From Archangium_A sp035910535 (lineage in GTDB: Bacteria > Myxococcota > Myxococcia > Myxococcales > Myxococcaceae): a DNA stretch of 64,000 nt. This document shows positions 16,557-25,521 of the stretch, piece by piece. Position 1 is the stretch's first letter. Each line of letters opens with the position of its first letter. Location: the NCBI GenBank assembly GCA_035910535.1, contig JAMHXF010000081.1:71569-135568 (forward strand), given 5' to 3'. A program made the position numbers and the translations under genes. The notes beneath the pieces are model-generated. The model was not told the origin of the DNA and searched no databases. It saw only the letters and a program-made list of their open reading frames with translations.

Positions 16557-18338
16557 ATGCGGAAGTTGCTGGTGAGCGCGCTGGTCATCTCAACCCTCGG
16601 TTGTGAGGGCTTCATCATGCTCCCCGAGGGCGCAGAAGTGCCCGGAACTCCAACCGATGTCCCGTCGGACACGCCGGGAACACGAGGCGTTGTGGCGGTG
16701 CCCTTCGCCTGCGACGCGCAGCAGCAGCCCGACGAACTGCCGCTGCGGCGGCTCTCGCGCACCGAGTATGTCAACAGCGTTCAGGCCTTCGTGCGCGCCG
16801 CGCTGCCACAGTCGTCGGCCGCAGCGCTGACGGCCCTCGCGGCGCCACTGTCCGCGGTGCCCAACGACGCACGCGCCAAGCCGCTCGGCGAGACACACGG
16901 TGGCTACCTGCGGCTCGATCAAACGACGCAACAGGCGACGATCGACGCGACCTACGACGTCGCCGTGGCCGTCGCGCAGCAGGCCACCAACAGCGCGGCG
17001 CGGCGCAGCGAGCTGATGGGCGCCTGCGCGACCGACGCCAGCACGACCAACGACGCCGCCTGCCTGAGCGCGCTCGTCGACAAGCTGGGCCCGCTCGCGC
17101 TGCGCCGCGCGCTCACGCCGGCCGACCGTACGTTCTTCATCGACACCGCAGGCACCACGCCGGTGGCCGCCGACGCCGTCGCCGACGTGCTGGCGGTGAT
17201 GCTCTCGTCGCCGGGGTTCCTGTACCACGTGGAATCGGGCGCCGAGCAGTTGGAGGGAGATCGCTACGCGCTCGACGCCTTCGAGCTCGCCGCGCGACTC
17301 TCGTACCACTTCTGGCAAGCGCCGCCCGACGACGCGCTGCGCGCTTCAGCGGCGTCAGGTGCGCTGCTGCAAGACGCTGAGTACCGCGCCCAGGTCGCCC
17401 GCCTCGTCGCCGATCCGCGCGCCATGCCGGTGCTCGACGACTTCTTCGCCCAGTGGTTCAGGTTGCACGAGCTGGGCTCGCTCACCTCGCGCGTCGGCAC
17501 GCCGGTGTACGACGCCTTCGCCGGTGCCAACGCGCCCAGCGCCTCGCTGCGCGAGCGCATGTTCGACGACGTGCTGGCGGCAGTGCGGTGGAACGTGCGC
17601 AGCGGCGGCTCGCTCGACGGGCTGCTGACCGACGCGCGTCAATTCACCACCGACGTCGAGCTCGCGGCGCTCTACGGCGCGCCCGCGTGGGACGGCACCA
17701 GCGAGCCCGCGCGGCTCCCGGCGGCGCGCAGCGGCCTGTTGACCCGCGCTGCGTTCCTCGCCAACGACAGCGCCAACACCCGCCCGGTGATGAAGGGCTA
17801 CCGCATTCGCAACGCGCTGCTGTGCGACGCCATCTCGCCGCCGCCGCCAGGCCTGGTGGTGACGACCCCTGAGCTCGACCCCAACGCCACCACCCGACAG
17901 GTCGTGGCCAACCTCACCGAGCAGCCGCGCAGCTCGTGCCTCGGGTGCCACGTCGCGCTGAACCCCCTGGGCTACGCGAGCGAGGGCTTCGACGCGCTGG
18001 GCCGCGCGCGCACGCACCAGCAGCTCTTCGACACCGCCGGCGCCGCGACCGTCGCGCTGGCCGTCGAAACCCAGGCGGTGCCGCGCATCGAGTTCGACGA
18101 CGACGACGCGTACGGCGACATCGGCGCGGTCACCCAGCGCATCGCAGCCAGCCGTCGCTTCGACTCGTGCTTCGCGCGGCAGTACTTCCGCTTCGCGTTC
18201 CGCCGCGCCGAGAGCCTCACCTCCGACGCCTGCGCGCTCCGGGCGCTCGACGAGGCCGCGCGCACCGGCTCCCTTGCCGACGCGGTGTCGGCCGTCGCCT
18301 TCCTCCCCGAATTCAAGAGCCGCCGGCTCGCCCCGTGA
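16557..18338 (+). CDS. DUF1592/DUF1588-type cytochrome-like lipoprotein
   Basis: A 593-residue protein with a lipoprotein signal (cleavage before the Cys in 'STLGCEG'). It has the module order of planctomycete-type cytochrome-like proteins: an N-terminal 'LRRLSRTEYVNSVQAF' region, DUF1592 with 'LADPRAM...DDFFAQWF'-like sequence near residues 290-310, and DUF1588 with a c-type heme motif, Cys461-Leu-Gly-Cys464-His465. The C-terminus is DUF1585-like. Such proteins are secreted and pair with DUF1552 or DUF1501 partners; their substrate is unknown. The DUF1552 gene starts 2 bp after its stop. It heads a six-gene operon including its own ECF sigma factor. Confidence 0.85.
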   Translation: MRKLLVSALVISTLGCEGFIMLPEGAEVPGTPTDVPSDTPGTRGVVAVPFACDAQQQPDELPLRRLSRTEYVNSVQAFVRAALPQSSAAALTALAAPLSAVPNDARAKPLGETHGGYLRLDQTTQQATIDATYDVAVAVAQQATNSAARRSELMGACATDASTTNDAACLSALVDKLGPLALRRALTPADRTFFIDTAGTTPVAADAVADVLAVMLSSPGFLYHVESGAEQLEGDRYALDAFELAARLSYHFWQAPPDDALRASAASGALLQDAEYRAQVARLVADPRAMPVLDDFFAQWFRLHELGSLTSRVGTPVYDAFAGANAPSASLRERMFDDVLAAVRWNVRSGGSLDGLLTDARQFTTDVELAALYGAPAWDGTSEPARLPAARSGLLTRAAFLANDSANTRPVMKGYRIRNALLCDAISPPPPGLVVTTPELDPNATTRQVVANLTEQPRSSCLGCHVALNPLGYASEGFDALGRARTHQQLFDTAGAATVALAVETQAVPRIEFDDDDAYGDIGAVTQRIAASRRFDSCFARQYFRFAFRRAESLTSDACALRALDEAARTGSLADAVSAVAFLPEFKSRRLAP

Positions 18339-18340
18339 CC

Positions 18341-19906
18341 ATGAGCCTCTCCCGCCGCCAGTTGCTCGCCGCGCTCTCTTCACTGCCCGTGGTGCCCGCG
18401 TTGCTCGGCACCCGCGCGCACGCGCAGGCCGCGCCCATGCCGAAGTTCTACGTGCACTTCTGCACCGGCCACGGCGCTGTGTGGAACGCCAACATGTACC
18501 CGCAGGCCGCCTCGCCCGTGGCGCAGAGCTACGGAGGTCGCATGGTGCGCCGCCAGCCGTTGACGCTCTCGGTGGCCGACGGCCGCGCGGCGCTCTCGCG
18601 GGTGCTCAGCGGTGCGTCGGGCGTCTTCACGCAGGCCATCGCCAACAAGATGAACGTGATCCAGGGGCTCGACTGGCCGCTGTACCTCGGCCACCACACG
18701 GGCGGGCACCTGGGCAACCTCGCGCGCAACGACGGCAGCGGAGGCAACGAAGGCGACGGCGCCATCGTCGGACGGAACCCGCGCGTCACCGTCGACCAGC
18801 TCATGGCGTGGAGCCCTGAGTTCTACCCGAGCCTCGACGGCGTGCGCCGTCGCGTGATGCACCTGGGCGACCGCCTCAGCTACGTGTGGGCGAACCCCGC
18901 GACGCGCTCCGGAGACGTGCAGGAGTTCGCGGGCACGCGCGACAGCCACACCCTGTACGACAGCCTCTTCCCGCCAGGCACCACCACCGGCGGCCCCGCG
19001 CCGCGCGCCCCCGCAGCCAATCGTGTGCGAGACGACTACCAGCGCTTGCTCGAATCGGAGCGGCGCATGTCGAGCGCCGACCGGCTGCGCCTCGAGCAGC
19101 ACATTCAGCGCCTCGACGAGCTGCGCCGCCGCCTCAACGTCACGGTCGGCGCCAACTGCGTGCAACCCCCGAGGCCAACGCAGAGCAACCACGCGCGCTA
19201 CGGCCGCCCGTACGTCGGCGACTACGACATCAACCCCACCAGCCAGTCGGCCTCGTCGCAGATGCTCAACGATCTCATCGTCTCGGCGTTCTCGTGCGGG
19301 CTCTCGCGCATCGCCGTGGTGGGCGCCGACTCGACGTTCACCAACTATTCCGGCGACTACCACCAGGAGGTCGCGCACCGCGCCGAGCAGCTGGCGCCGG
19401 CGCGCGACAACCAGCAGCCGACTGACCCGCAGTCGATCCTCGCGGGCGGCAACCAGCGCTTCTTCGAAACGGTGCTGCTCGACCTGGTCGCCAAGCTCGA
19501 GGCCACGCCCGACGGGCGCGGCGGCACGCTGCTCGATCATTCATTGGTGGTCTGGTCGCAAGAGAGCGGCAACCTCACCCACAACACGTTCTCGGTGCCG
19601 ATCATCACCTTCGGCAGCGCCAGCGGGCACTTCGCCACCGGCCAGTACGTCGACTACCGCAACACGGCGCTCACCTACGACCAGAACCGCCCCGAGCGTG
19701 AACACCCCGGGCTCCTGATGCACCAGTGGCTGGGCATGACGCTCCGCGCGATGGGCGTGCCCGCCGCGCAGTGGGCCGAGCCGAACCACGGTGGCTACGG
19801 CTACCGCTACGCGAACGTGAACTGGGGCAACTTCAGCACCGCGCAGGGCTACCCCGACGCCCTGTGGGCCACCGCCGGCCAAGACCTGCCGTGGCTCAAG
19901 TCCTGA
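18341..19906 (+). CDS. DUF1552 domain protein, Tat-exported
   Basis: A 521-residue protein with a twin-arginine signal ('SRRQLLAALSSLPVVPALLG', cleavage near AHA-QA). The rest matches the DUF1552 pattern: an opening 'PKFYVHFCTGHGAVWNANM' strand and loop, 'VIQGLDWPLYLGHHTGGH', and a helix rich in Arg, Glu and Leu ('SADRLRLEQHIQRLDELRRR'). It closes with an alkaline-phosphatase-like segment 'LLDHSLVVWSQESGN'. DUF1552 proteins occur next to DUF1592 cytochrome-like proteins, and their function is not known. The ATG at 18341 lies 2 bp after the preceding stop. A GTG at 18335 would be an alternative start. Confidence 0.85.
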   Translation: MSLSRRQLLAALSSLPVVPALLGTRAHAQAAPMPKFYVHFCTGHGAVWNANMYPQAASPVAQSYGGRMVRRQPLTLSVADGRAALSRVLSGASGVFTQAIANKMNVIQGLDWPLYLGHHTGGHLGNLARNDGSGGNEGDGAIVGRNPRVTVDQLMAWSPEFYPSLDGVRRRVMHLGDRLSYVWANPATRSGDVQEFAGTRDSHTLYDSLFPPGTTTGGPAPRAPAANRVRDDYQRLLESERRMSSADRLRLEQHIQRLDELRRRLNVTVGANCVQPPRPTQSNHARYGRPYVGDYDINPTSQSASSQMLNDLIVSAFSCGLSRIAVVGADSTFTNYSGDYHQEVAHRAEQLAPARDNQQPTDPQSILAGGNQRFFETVLLDLVAKLEATPDGRGGTLLDHSLVVWSQESGNLTHNTFSVPIITFGSASGHFATGQYVDYRNTALTYDQNRPEREHPGLLMHQWLGMTLRAMGVPAAQWAEPNHGGYGYRYANVNWGNFSTAQGYPDALWATAGQDLPWLKS

Positions 19907-20487
19907 GCTCCGCCGCGCGCCCGACGCTGCGCCTCGCCGACGGAGTGCTGGCCGAAGCAGCCTTGGTGCGCGCCGCGCGAGACGGCGACGCGGCGGCCAG
20001 CGAAGCGCTCTTTCTGCAGTGCGCAGGAGACCTCACCCGCTGGGTCTCGCGCGTGGTGCTGGGCGCAGACGACGCACAGGACATCGTGCAAGACACCTTC
20101 GTCGCCGCCTTCATGCAGCTCAAGACGCTGCGCCAGCCCGAGGCGTTTCGTGGGTGGCTGCGCCGCATCGCGCTGACGCAGGTGCGGCGGCGGCTCCGCA
20201 CGCAACGACTGCTGCGGCGCCTCGGCTTCGCTGACGTCGAGCCGGTGGCGCTCGAAAACATCCTCAGCCCCGACGCCCCGCTCGAGGTGGTGACCGAGGT
20301 GCGGCAGGTGGCCTCGCTGCTGCGCGCGCTGCCGACTGACGAAGGGCTGGCGCTCGTGCTCCGGCGCGTCGAGGGCTACCGGCTCGAGGAAATCGCGCAA
20401 GAGCTCGGCCTCTCGCTGGCGACGGTGAAGCGGCGCCTGGCGGCGGCAGAGCAACGGCTCGCGGTGTTGCAGGAGGAGCAGTCATGA
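19891..20487 (+). CDS. ECF RNA polymerase sigma factor
   Basis: A 198-residue sigma factor. Region 2 includes 'DDAQDIVQDTFVAAFMQLKT' and 'FRGWLRRIALTQVRRRL'. Region 4 contains 'YRLEEIAQELGLSLATVKRR' as its helix-turn-helix. The GTG at 19891 lies inside the end of the DUF1552 gene (16 bp overlap); a later GTG at 19945 is possible. It is followed, with a 4-bp ATGA overlap, by a FecR-like gene, the classical sigma/anti-sigma-like pair. Having the sigma gene inside the operon that encodes DUF1592 and DUF1552 proteins implies autoregulation of the whole set (inference). Confidence 0.88.
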   Translation: MAQVLSSAARPTLRLADGVLAEAALVRAARDGDAAASEALFLQCAGDLTRWVSRVVLGADDAQDIVQDTFVAAFMQLKTLRQPEAFRGWLRRIALTQVRRRLRTQRLLRRLGFADVEPVALENILSPDAPLEVVTEVRQVASLLRALPTDEGLALVLRRVEGYRLEEIAQELGLSLATVKRRLAAAEQRLAVLQEEQS

Positions 20488-21569
20488 CCAGACGTTCTCT
20501 CGCCGATTTCGTCACGCCGCCCGAGGTGCCGTCGACGGTGCTGCAGGCCGAGTGGCATGAGGTGCGGCGGCGCGTGCAGAGGCGCCGACAGGCACGGCGG
20601 CTCGCGGCGCTCTCCGTGACGCTCGTGTTGGCCGGTGTGGTGGCGGGCCTCGCGCTGCGGCCCGCGCGCGAGACGCTCGACGTGGGCGCGGCCGTCGCTG
20701 GCGCACCGCAGCAGGTGTGGCTCGAAGAGGGCTCGTCCATCGTGACGGCGCCGCAGACCTCGCTGCAGTTGGTGCGCGCCGACGCGACCGACGTGCGGCT
20801 GGTTGTCGAGCGCGGCGAGGCCACCTTCGACGTCGCGAGAATTCCCCAGCGGCGCTTCGTCGTGCAGGCCGACTCCGTCGAGGTGCTGGTGGTGGGTACG
20901 CGCTTCACCGTGCAGCGGCAGGAGCGCGAGGTGCGCGTCACCGTGGAGCGCGGCGTGGTCGAGGTGCGCGACGGAGCACAGCGGGTGCGGTTGACTGCTG
21001 GGCAGACCTGGGCGCGCCTCGCCGAGCAGGCCCGGAGCGACGACGAGCCGACGCCGCCTTTTGAAGCGCTGCCACCCACCGCGCCGACGCTCGAGAAGCG
21101 CGCAGTGCGGCGGCCAGCGAGGCGTGAGGTCCCGCAGCTCGCCGAGCCGGAGCTGACGCCAGTGACGGTGCCTGATGCGGGGCCACCACCGCTCGTCGAG
21201 CCATCGGCGGGCGACGTGTTCGCCGAGGCGATGCGAGCTCGCGCAGCTGGCCGCCCCAAGGCCGCGGTGCAGGGCTTTCAGCTGGTCTGCGAGCGCTGGC
21301 CGCAGAGCGCCTACGCGCCGATGAGCGCCTTCGAGTGGGGCCGCCTCGCGCTCGACGCCCTCGACGACCCTCGCCAGGCCGCGCGGGCCTTCGAGCGCAC
21401 GCTGGAGTTCGCCAGCTCTCCGCAGCTGGTGGAGGACGCTTTGGCGCGCCTCGCCGAGGCGTACGCGCGGTACGATGCTGCTTCCTGTCGCCGGGTGCAG
21501 GGCGAATACCTGCGGCGGTTCCCCGGCGGTGCGCATTCGCGAGGCGTGAGCAAGGCGTGTCTCCCCTGA
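20484..21569 (+). CDS. FecR-domain transmembrane regulator with helical-repeat C-terminus
   Basis: A 361-residue protein. A cytoplasmic Arg-rich N-terminus is followed by one membrane segment ('LAALSVTLVLAGVVAGLAL', about 40-58). Then comes a FecR domain (about 65-180) with 'VRLVVERGEATFDVARI' and 'VLVVGTRFTVQRQEREVRVT'. After a Pro/Glu-rich linker, the last 120 residues look like TPR or Sel1-type helices ('AVQGFQLVCERWPQSAYAPM'). FecR proteins transmit an outer-membrane signal to the adjacent ECF sigma factor. No TonB-dependent receptor lies nearby, so the signal source must differ from the Fec paradigm. It overlaps the upstream and downstream genes. Confidence 0.85.
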   Translation: MTRRSLADFVTPPEVPSTVLQAEWHEVRRRVQRRRQARRLAALSVTLVLAGVVAGLALRPARETLDVGAAVAGAPQQVWLEEGSSIVTAPQTSLQLVRADATDVRLVVERGEATFDVARIPQRRFVVQADSVEVLVVGTRFTVQRQEREVRVTVERGVVEVRDGAQRVRLTAGQTWARLAEQARSDDEPTPPFEALPPTAPTLEKRAVRRPARREVPQLAEPELTPVTVPDAGPPPLVEPSAGDVFAEAMRARAAGRPKAAVQGFQLVCERWPQSAYAPMSAFEWGRLALDALDDPRQAARAFERTLEFASSPQLVEDALARLAEAYARYDAASCRRVQGEYLRRFPGGAHSRGVSKACLP

Positions 21570-22408
21570 TTCTGGCGCTGGCGCTGTCGCTGGCAGACAC
21601 GGCCTGCACCGGCAGCCACGACGAAGTGCCGACGGCGCTCGTGGGCTGGGCCGACGACGACGAGGCTTGGCTGGCGCGGGAGCTCTCTGGCTGGGTCCGC
21701 GAGCGCGGCCACACGCGCTGCGATGGCGCGCCGGGGCTGCGGCTCGAGCTGGGAGAGCACGAGGTGCTGGTGCGCTTCGAGCTCGACGGAGCGGTCCGCA
21801 CGCGCACGCTGCCGCGCGCCGGCCCCGTCGACGAGCTGCTGCGCTACCAGACCGCGGCGACGGCCGAAGAGCTGGTGCGCTCGACCTGGGAGGCCCCGGC
21901 ACCACCGCGCTTCGCCGTCGTCGCCCGGGCGGCCGTCTTTCCCACCGTCGCCGGGCCGGTGTTGGGTGGTGGCGCCATCGGCGTCGCGGTGTTCGCCCTG
22001 CCGTCGCTGGCCTTCGAGCTGCACGCGGGCGCAGCGGTGCTCGGCGCGACGCCGCTCATCGACGCGGCCGACGTGCGTGGCGCCTTGTTCAGCGGCACCG
22101 CGTCGCTCTCGTGGCTCCCCGTGCGGCTCGGCGTCTTTCGGGCCGGCCCGCGGGCGTCGGCGCAGGTGGGCGCGTTGAGCCTGGAGGTGCGCGTCGCCGA
22201 CACCGCGACCGCGAGCGGCGTCGTGCCGTGGGTCTGGCTGGGCGGAGGGCTCTCGGCCGGCGTCGAAGTGAAGCGCTTCTCGGTGTCCGTCATCGGCGAG
22301 TTCGGCGCGGCGGTGGTGGGCGGCGCGGTGCTGCTCGAGGGCGCGCCCACGCTGCGGCTGCCCGGCGCGTCGGGCATGGCCGCGGTGCAGGCGGGGTGGT
22401 CATGGTGA
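21557..22408 (+). CDS. Exported hypothetical protein, possible envelope beta-rich protein
   Basis: A 283-residue protein starting at a GTG that overlaps the FecR gene by 13 bp. It has a short hydrophobic leader ('LILALALSLADTA'), an alpha/beta N-terminal half with Cys at about residues 15 and 54, and a C-terminal half of alternating Gly/Val/Ala-rich strands. An example is 'RFAVVARAAVFPTVAGPVLG', and similar stretches end in Trp or Phe. That half suggests an outer-membrane barrel or a set of membrane-associated strands. The last residues are 'AAVQAGWSW', compatible with a barrel-type aromatic C-terminus. No family recognised. It is translationally coupled on both sides. Confidence 0.6.
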   Translation: MSPLILALALSLADTACTGSHDEVPTALVGWADDDEAWLARELSGWVRERGHTRCDGAPGLRLELGEHEVLVRFELDGAVRTRTLPRAGPVDELLRYQTAATAEELVRSTWEAPAPPRFAVVARAAVFPTVAGPVLGGGAIGVAVFALPSLAFELHAGAAVLGATPLIDAADVRGALFSGTASLSWLPVRLGVFRAGPRASAQVGALSLEVRVADTATASGVVPWVWLGGGLSAGVEVKRFSVSVIGEFGAAVVGGAVLLEGAPTLRLPGASGMAAVQAGWSW

Positions 22409-23535
22409 GGCTGCTCGTCGCGGTGGTGCTGCTCCAGCACTTCGAGGTGGTCTCTGACTGTGGCGGCCGCACCGCGCCGCTCGTGAATGACGCGCCCGCC
22501 ACGGAGGTCGCGCTGGGCGGCGCACACGGGTGTCGCGTCGACGACGGCGCGCTGCGCTGCTGGGGCGCAAACGAGCGCGGTCAGCTCGGGCTGGGCACGG
22601 CCGGCGGCGAAGAGCTGCGCGCCAGACCCGTGGCGCTCGAGGAGCCCGTCGCGCAATTGGTGACCGCCGAGGTGTCGACCTGTGCGCGCACCGTCACCGG
22701 CCGCGTGTGGTGCTGGGGCGACAACGGCGGCGGTCAGCTGGGCCGCGCCGAGCCCGCCTTCAGCGCCGCGCCGCTCGAGGTGGTGGTGCCGGTGCCCGTG
22801 GCTGCGCTGTCTTCCTCGTCAGACTACGTGCTCGCGCTCGGGAGCGACGGGCGGCTCTTCGGCTGGGGCAACAACCTCGAGGGCGTGCTGGCGCGCGGTG
22901 ACGAGCGGCCGACCACGCGGCCTGCAGTGCGGCCCGTGCTGCGCGCCGGGCTCGGGCATTCGTTCAGCGCCATCGCCGCCGGGCAGGGCCACGCGTGCGG
23001 CATCGACCGCTCGAGCGCGCTCTGGTGTTGGGGTCGAAACGTGCGGCACGAGACAGGCACTGGCAGCCCGGAAATGCAGCTGCGCGGCGCCGCGCACGTG
23101 ATGGACGACGTGTCGGCGGTGGCCGCAGGCGCGTTCAGCACCTGCGCCATTCGTCGCGGAGAGCTTCTGTGTTGGGGCGAGCTGCCGATTGACGACGTCG
23201 GGCAGGTGCTCGCGCAGCCGACGCCGACGGTGATGCCGCTCGGCGGCGCTGTGGCCCGGCAGCTCGACGTCATGTGGTTTCACGGCTGCGCCGCGACGGT
23301 GGACGATCGACTCTTCTGTTGGGGCCGAGGCATCGAAGGTCAGTTGGGCCTGGGCACGACGGTGCCTTCAGCGACGCCGCGCGAAGTGACGGGCGACGTG
23401 CGCGCCGTCACCACGGGCTTCCTCGCGACCTGCGTCGAACTTCGGAGCGGAGAGACCGCCTGTTCGGGCGCCAACGAGCGCGGCCAACTGGGCCTCGGCG
23501 ACACGGCGCGGCGCAGCACGCTGACGACGCAGTGA
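22402..23535 (+). CDS. RCC1-repeat (beta-propeller) protein
   Basis: A 377-residue protein with an N-terminal hydrophobic leader ('MVRLLVAVVLLQ'), so probably exported. It is composed of about seven RCC1-type repeats. Diagnostic cores are 'CWGANERGQLGLGTAGG', 'VWCWGDNGGGQLGRAE', 'FGWGNNLEGVLARGD', 'LWCWGRNVRHETGTG' and 'FCWGRGIEGQLGLGTT'. RCC1 repeats form a beta-propeller used for protein binding. Extracytoplasmic bacterial members are common in myxobacteria and their roles are mostly unknown. The ATG overlaps the preceding gene by 7 bp. This is the last gene of the operon; its stop converges with cdd 2 bp away. Confidence 0.88.
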   Translation: MVRLLVAVVLLQHFEVVSDCGGRTAPLVNDAPATEVALGGAHGCRVDDGALRCWGANERGQLGLGTAGGEELRARPVALEEPVAQLVTAEVSTCARTVTGRVWCWGDNGGGQLGRAEPAFSAAPLEVVVPVPVAALSSSSDYVLALGSDGRLFGWGNNLEGVLARGDERPTTRPAVRPVLRAGLGHSFSAIAAGQGHACGIDRSSALWCWGRNVRHETGTGSPEMQLRGAAHVMDDVSAVAAGAFSTCAIRRGELLCWGELPIDDVGQVLAQPTPTVMPLGGAVARQLDVMWFHGCAATVDDRLFCWGRGIEGQLGLGTTVPSATPREVTGDVRAVTTGFLATCVELRSGETACSGANERGQLGLGDTARRSTLTTQ

Positions 23536-23537
23536 CT

Positions 23538-23936
23538 TCAGAAGAACGTCTTGGTGAACGCGTGCGGCAGCAGCTCGCCCAGCGTCCACTTCGCTTCTTT
23601 GCCGCCGGGCGTGCGCGAGTGCACCGGCAAGTCGGGCGCGCCGAACTCCGCGAGCACCTGCCGACACATGCCGCACGGAGGCGTCGGCTCACGTGAATCG
23701 ACGACGATGGCGACGGCGACCGGCTTTCGGCCCGCGCGCACCATCGAGCCGATGGCGTTTCGTTCGGCGCACACGGTCAACCCGTAGCTCGCGTTCTCGA
23801 CGTTGCAGCCCGACGACAACGAGCCGTCGTCGTGCAGAATCGCCGCGCCGACGTGGAACTTCGAATACGGCGCGTACGCCATCTTGCGCGCTTGTTCGGC
23901 GGCTTCGAAAAGCTGTGACCACGGAGCGTCGGACAT
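23538..23936 (-). CDS. cdd: Cytidine deaminase
   Basis: A 132-residue homotetrameric-type cytidine deaminase. Its zinc site is visible as Cys-Ala-Glu in 'TVCAERNAIG' and Pro-Cys-Gly-Met-Cys in 'TPPCGMCRQVLAEFG'. 'AYAPYSKFHVGAA' is the substrate-binding segment. It hydrolyses cytidine and deoxycytidine to uridine in pyrimidine salvage in the cytoplasm. The length is typical of the small (T-CDA) class. It is on the same strand as, and 12 bp beyond the end of, the DUF1501 gene in the reverse direction; a functional connection with that operon is not expected. Confidence 0.96.
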   Translation of the reverse strand: MSDAPWSQLFEAAEQARKMAYAPYSKFHVGAAILHDDGSLSSGCNVENASYGLTVCAERNAIGSMVRAGRKPVAVAIVVDSREPTPPCGMCRQVLAEFGAPDLPVHSRTPGGKEAKWTLGELLPHAFTKTFF

Positions 23937-23948
23937 GCGCCGACTCTT

Positions 23949-25517
23949 TCACGTCTTTCGCAACCCGACGACCTCCCCGTACCCGCCGGGAATGAAGAAC
24001 TCGTGAAAATCGAGCCCCATCATTCGCATGGCCGTCGACACCACGTCGGCCGAGCGCGGCACGCGAGAACTGGCCTGACCGTTCTCTTCGATGATGTCGG
24101 TGGCCTGCCCGAAGCCGCGGCGATCGTACGTGCCGATGCTGCGGTTGCCGGCCACGCCGCCGCCCGCGAACAACACGCTCGTGTACGGGTGATGATCGTC
24201 AGGCAGGTTGAAGCCGGTGCTGCTCTTGTACGCCCACGAGCGGCCGAACTCCGAGAGCACCACCACCAGCGTGTCGTCGAGCAGCGTCTTGCCCGGCATG
24301 CCCGGCGCCGCCGTCGCCTTCAGCTCGCCCAGGAACCGCGCGACGATGTCCATTTGCGCGCGGCCGTGAGCGCAGCTGAAGCCGTGCCCCAACCCGCTGT
24401 GCGTGTCGAAGTCGAGCGGCAGCGCGACGTGCACCGCCGACGTGAGATCCGACTTCAACAACCGCAGCGCCATGTCGAGGCGCGGCTCCATCGACGTCAT
24501 GTGGAAGTTCGCGAGCCCGAAGGTGTAGCCGAACGCGCCGAGCCCATAGTTCGCCATGTACGACGGCTTCATCGTCAGCGCGTCGATGCCCTTCTGCGCC
24601 TGCAGCACCGAGACGACGTCGGCCGCGAGCACACGGCTGACGCTGCGCAACGAGCCGTGAATGCCCTCGAGGAACGAGTCGACCTTCGCGTTCGAGCGAC
24701 CGAGCAACTTGCCCGGCTGTTTCAACGTGTGTGCCTCGAGCGCGGTGGTCTCGAGCATCGTGCCGAGCGCATCACCACGAATGCTCAGCTCCGGCGACGG
24801 CGTGCGGTTGTTCAGCTTGTCCCACCACGCGTTGGTCATCGGGTTGTCAGACATCTGCGGGCCGAGCGCCTCAATCGACGGCACGCGCACCGGCGCCGCG
24901 TGTGACGGCAGCCCCTGCGCCACGGGCAGTCCGCGCTCCGTCGTCACCGTCACGAAGGGCAACGGCCGCGTCGACGCGTAGCGGCCATAGACGTGGTTCG
25001 CGAACACCGAGTGCAACGCCGGCGCGCGGAAGTCGGGGCTCGCGACACCACACATCGCCGACACGAAGGCGCTGCCGTGATCTGCCGTGCCCTGGTCGAC
25101 GCCGTGCAACACCGCCATCTGCCCGGCGAGATCGAAGTGCTGAAACCCGTACATCATCGGAGAGAAGCCGGTGCGGTTCGCCGGGTTCGACGGGTCCCAC
25201 GAGCGCCACACGCGCAGCGGCTTGTAGTTTCCGTTCGCCGCGCCGAGATCGATGAGGCTCTCTTTGCGGAAGAACGCGGGCTCGCCGGCGAAGCCACCGG
25301 GCTCCGGCACGCAGTGTTCGACGTCGTCATCGCCCATGGGCCAGAAGTGGTACTGCGGTCGGAAGCCGCCGGGCACGTAGATGACGCACAGCCTGCTCGG
25401 CGCGTCGGCGGTGTCGGCGCGCGCGACGCCGGTGCGGAGCAACCCGGCGCGATCGAGCAACGCCACCTGGCTCGCGCCCAACGCCCACTTCAACATCGTT
25501 CGTCGTGAGGTCTTCAT
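23949..25517 (-). CDS. DUF1501-like protein, Tat-exported
   Basis: A 522-residue protein with a twin-arginine signal ('SRRTMLKWALGASQVALL'). It has 'CVIYVPGGFRPQYHFWPMGD' near the start and a C-terminal core typical of DUF1501/sulfatase-like proteins: 'LLDDTLVVVLSEFGRSW', followed by 'DDHHPYTSVLFAGGGVAG' with a His pair. These proteins accompany secreted cytochrome-like DUF1592/PSD proteins. The catalytic role, if any, is unknown. It is the last gene of a three-gene minus-strand operon, starting 4 bp after the stop of the cytochrome lipoprotein gene. It parallels the DUF1552 protein of the other cluster. Confidence 0.82.
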   Translation of the reverse strand: MKTSRRTMLKWALGASQVALLDRAGLLRTGVARADTADAPSRLCVIYVPGGFRPQYHFWPMGDDDVEHCVPEPGGFAGEPAFFRKESLIDLGAANGNYKPLRVWRSWDPSNPANRTGFSPMMYGFQHFDLAGQMAVLHGVDQGTADHGSAFVSAMCGVASPDFRAPALHSVFANHVYGRYASTRPLPFVTVTTERGLPVAQGLPSHAAPVRVPSIEALGPQMSDNPMTNAWWDKLNNRTPSPELSIRGDALGTMLETTALEAHTLKQPGKLLGRSNAKVDSFLEGIHGSLRSVSRVLAADVVSVLQAQKGIDALTMKPSYMANYGLGAFGYTFGLANFHMTSMEPRLDMALRLLKSDLTSAVHVALPLDFDTHSGLGHGFSCAHGRAQMDIVARFLGELKATAAPGMPGKTLLDDTLVVVLSEFGRSWAYKSSTGFNLPDDHHPYTSVLFAGGGVAGNRSIGTYDRRGFGQATDIIEENGQASSRVPRSADVVSTAMRMMGLDFHEFFIPGGYGEVVGLRKT

Positions 25518-25521
25518 CGGG

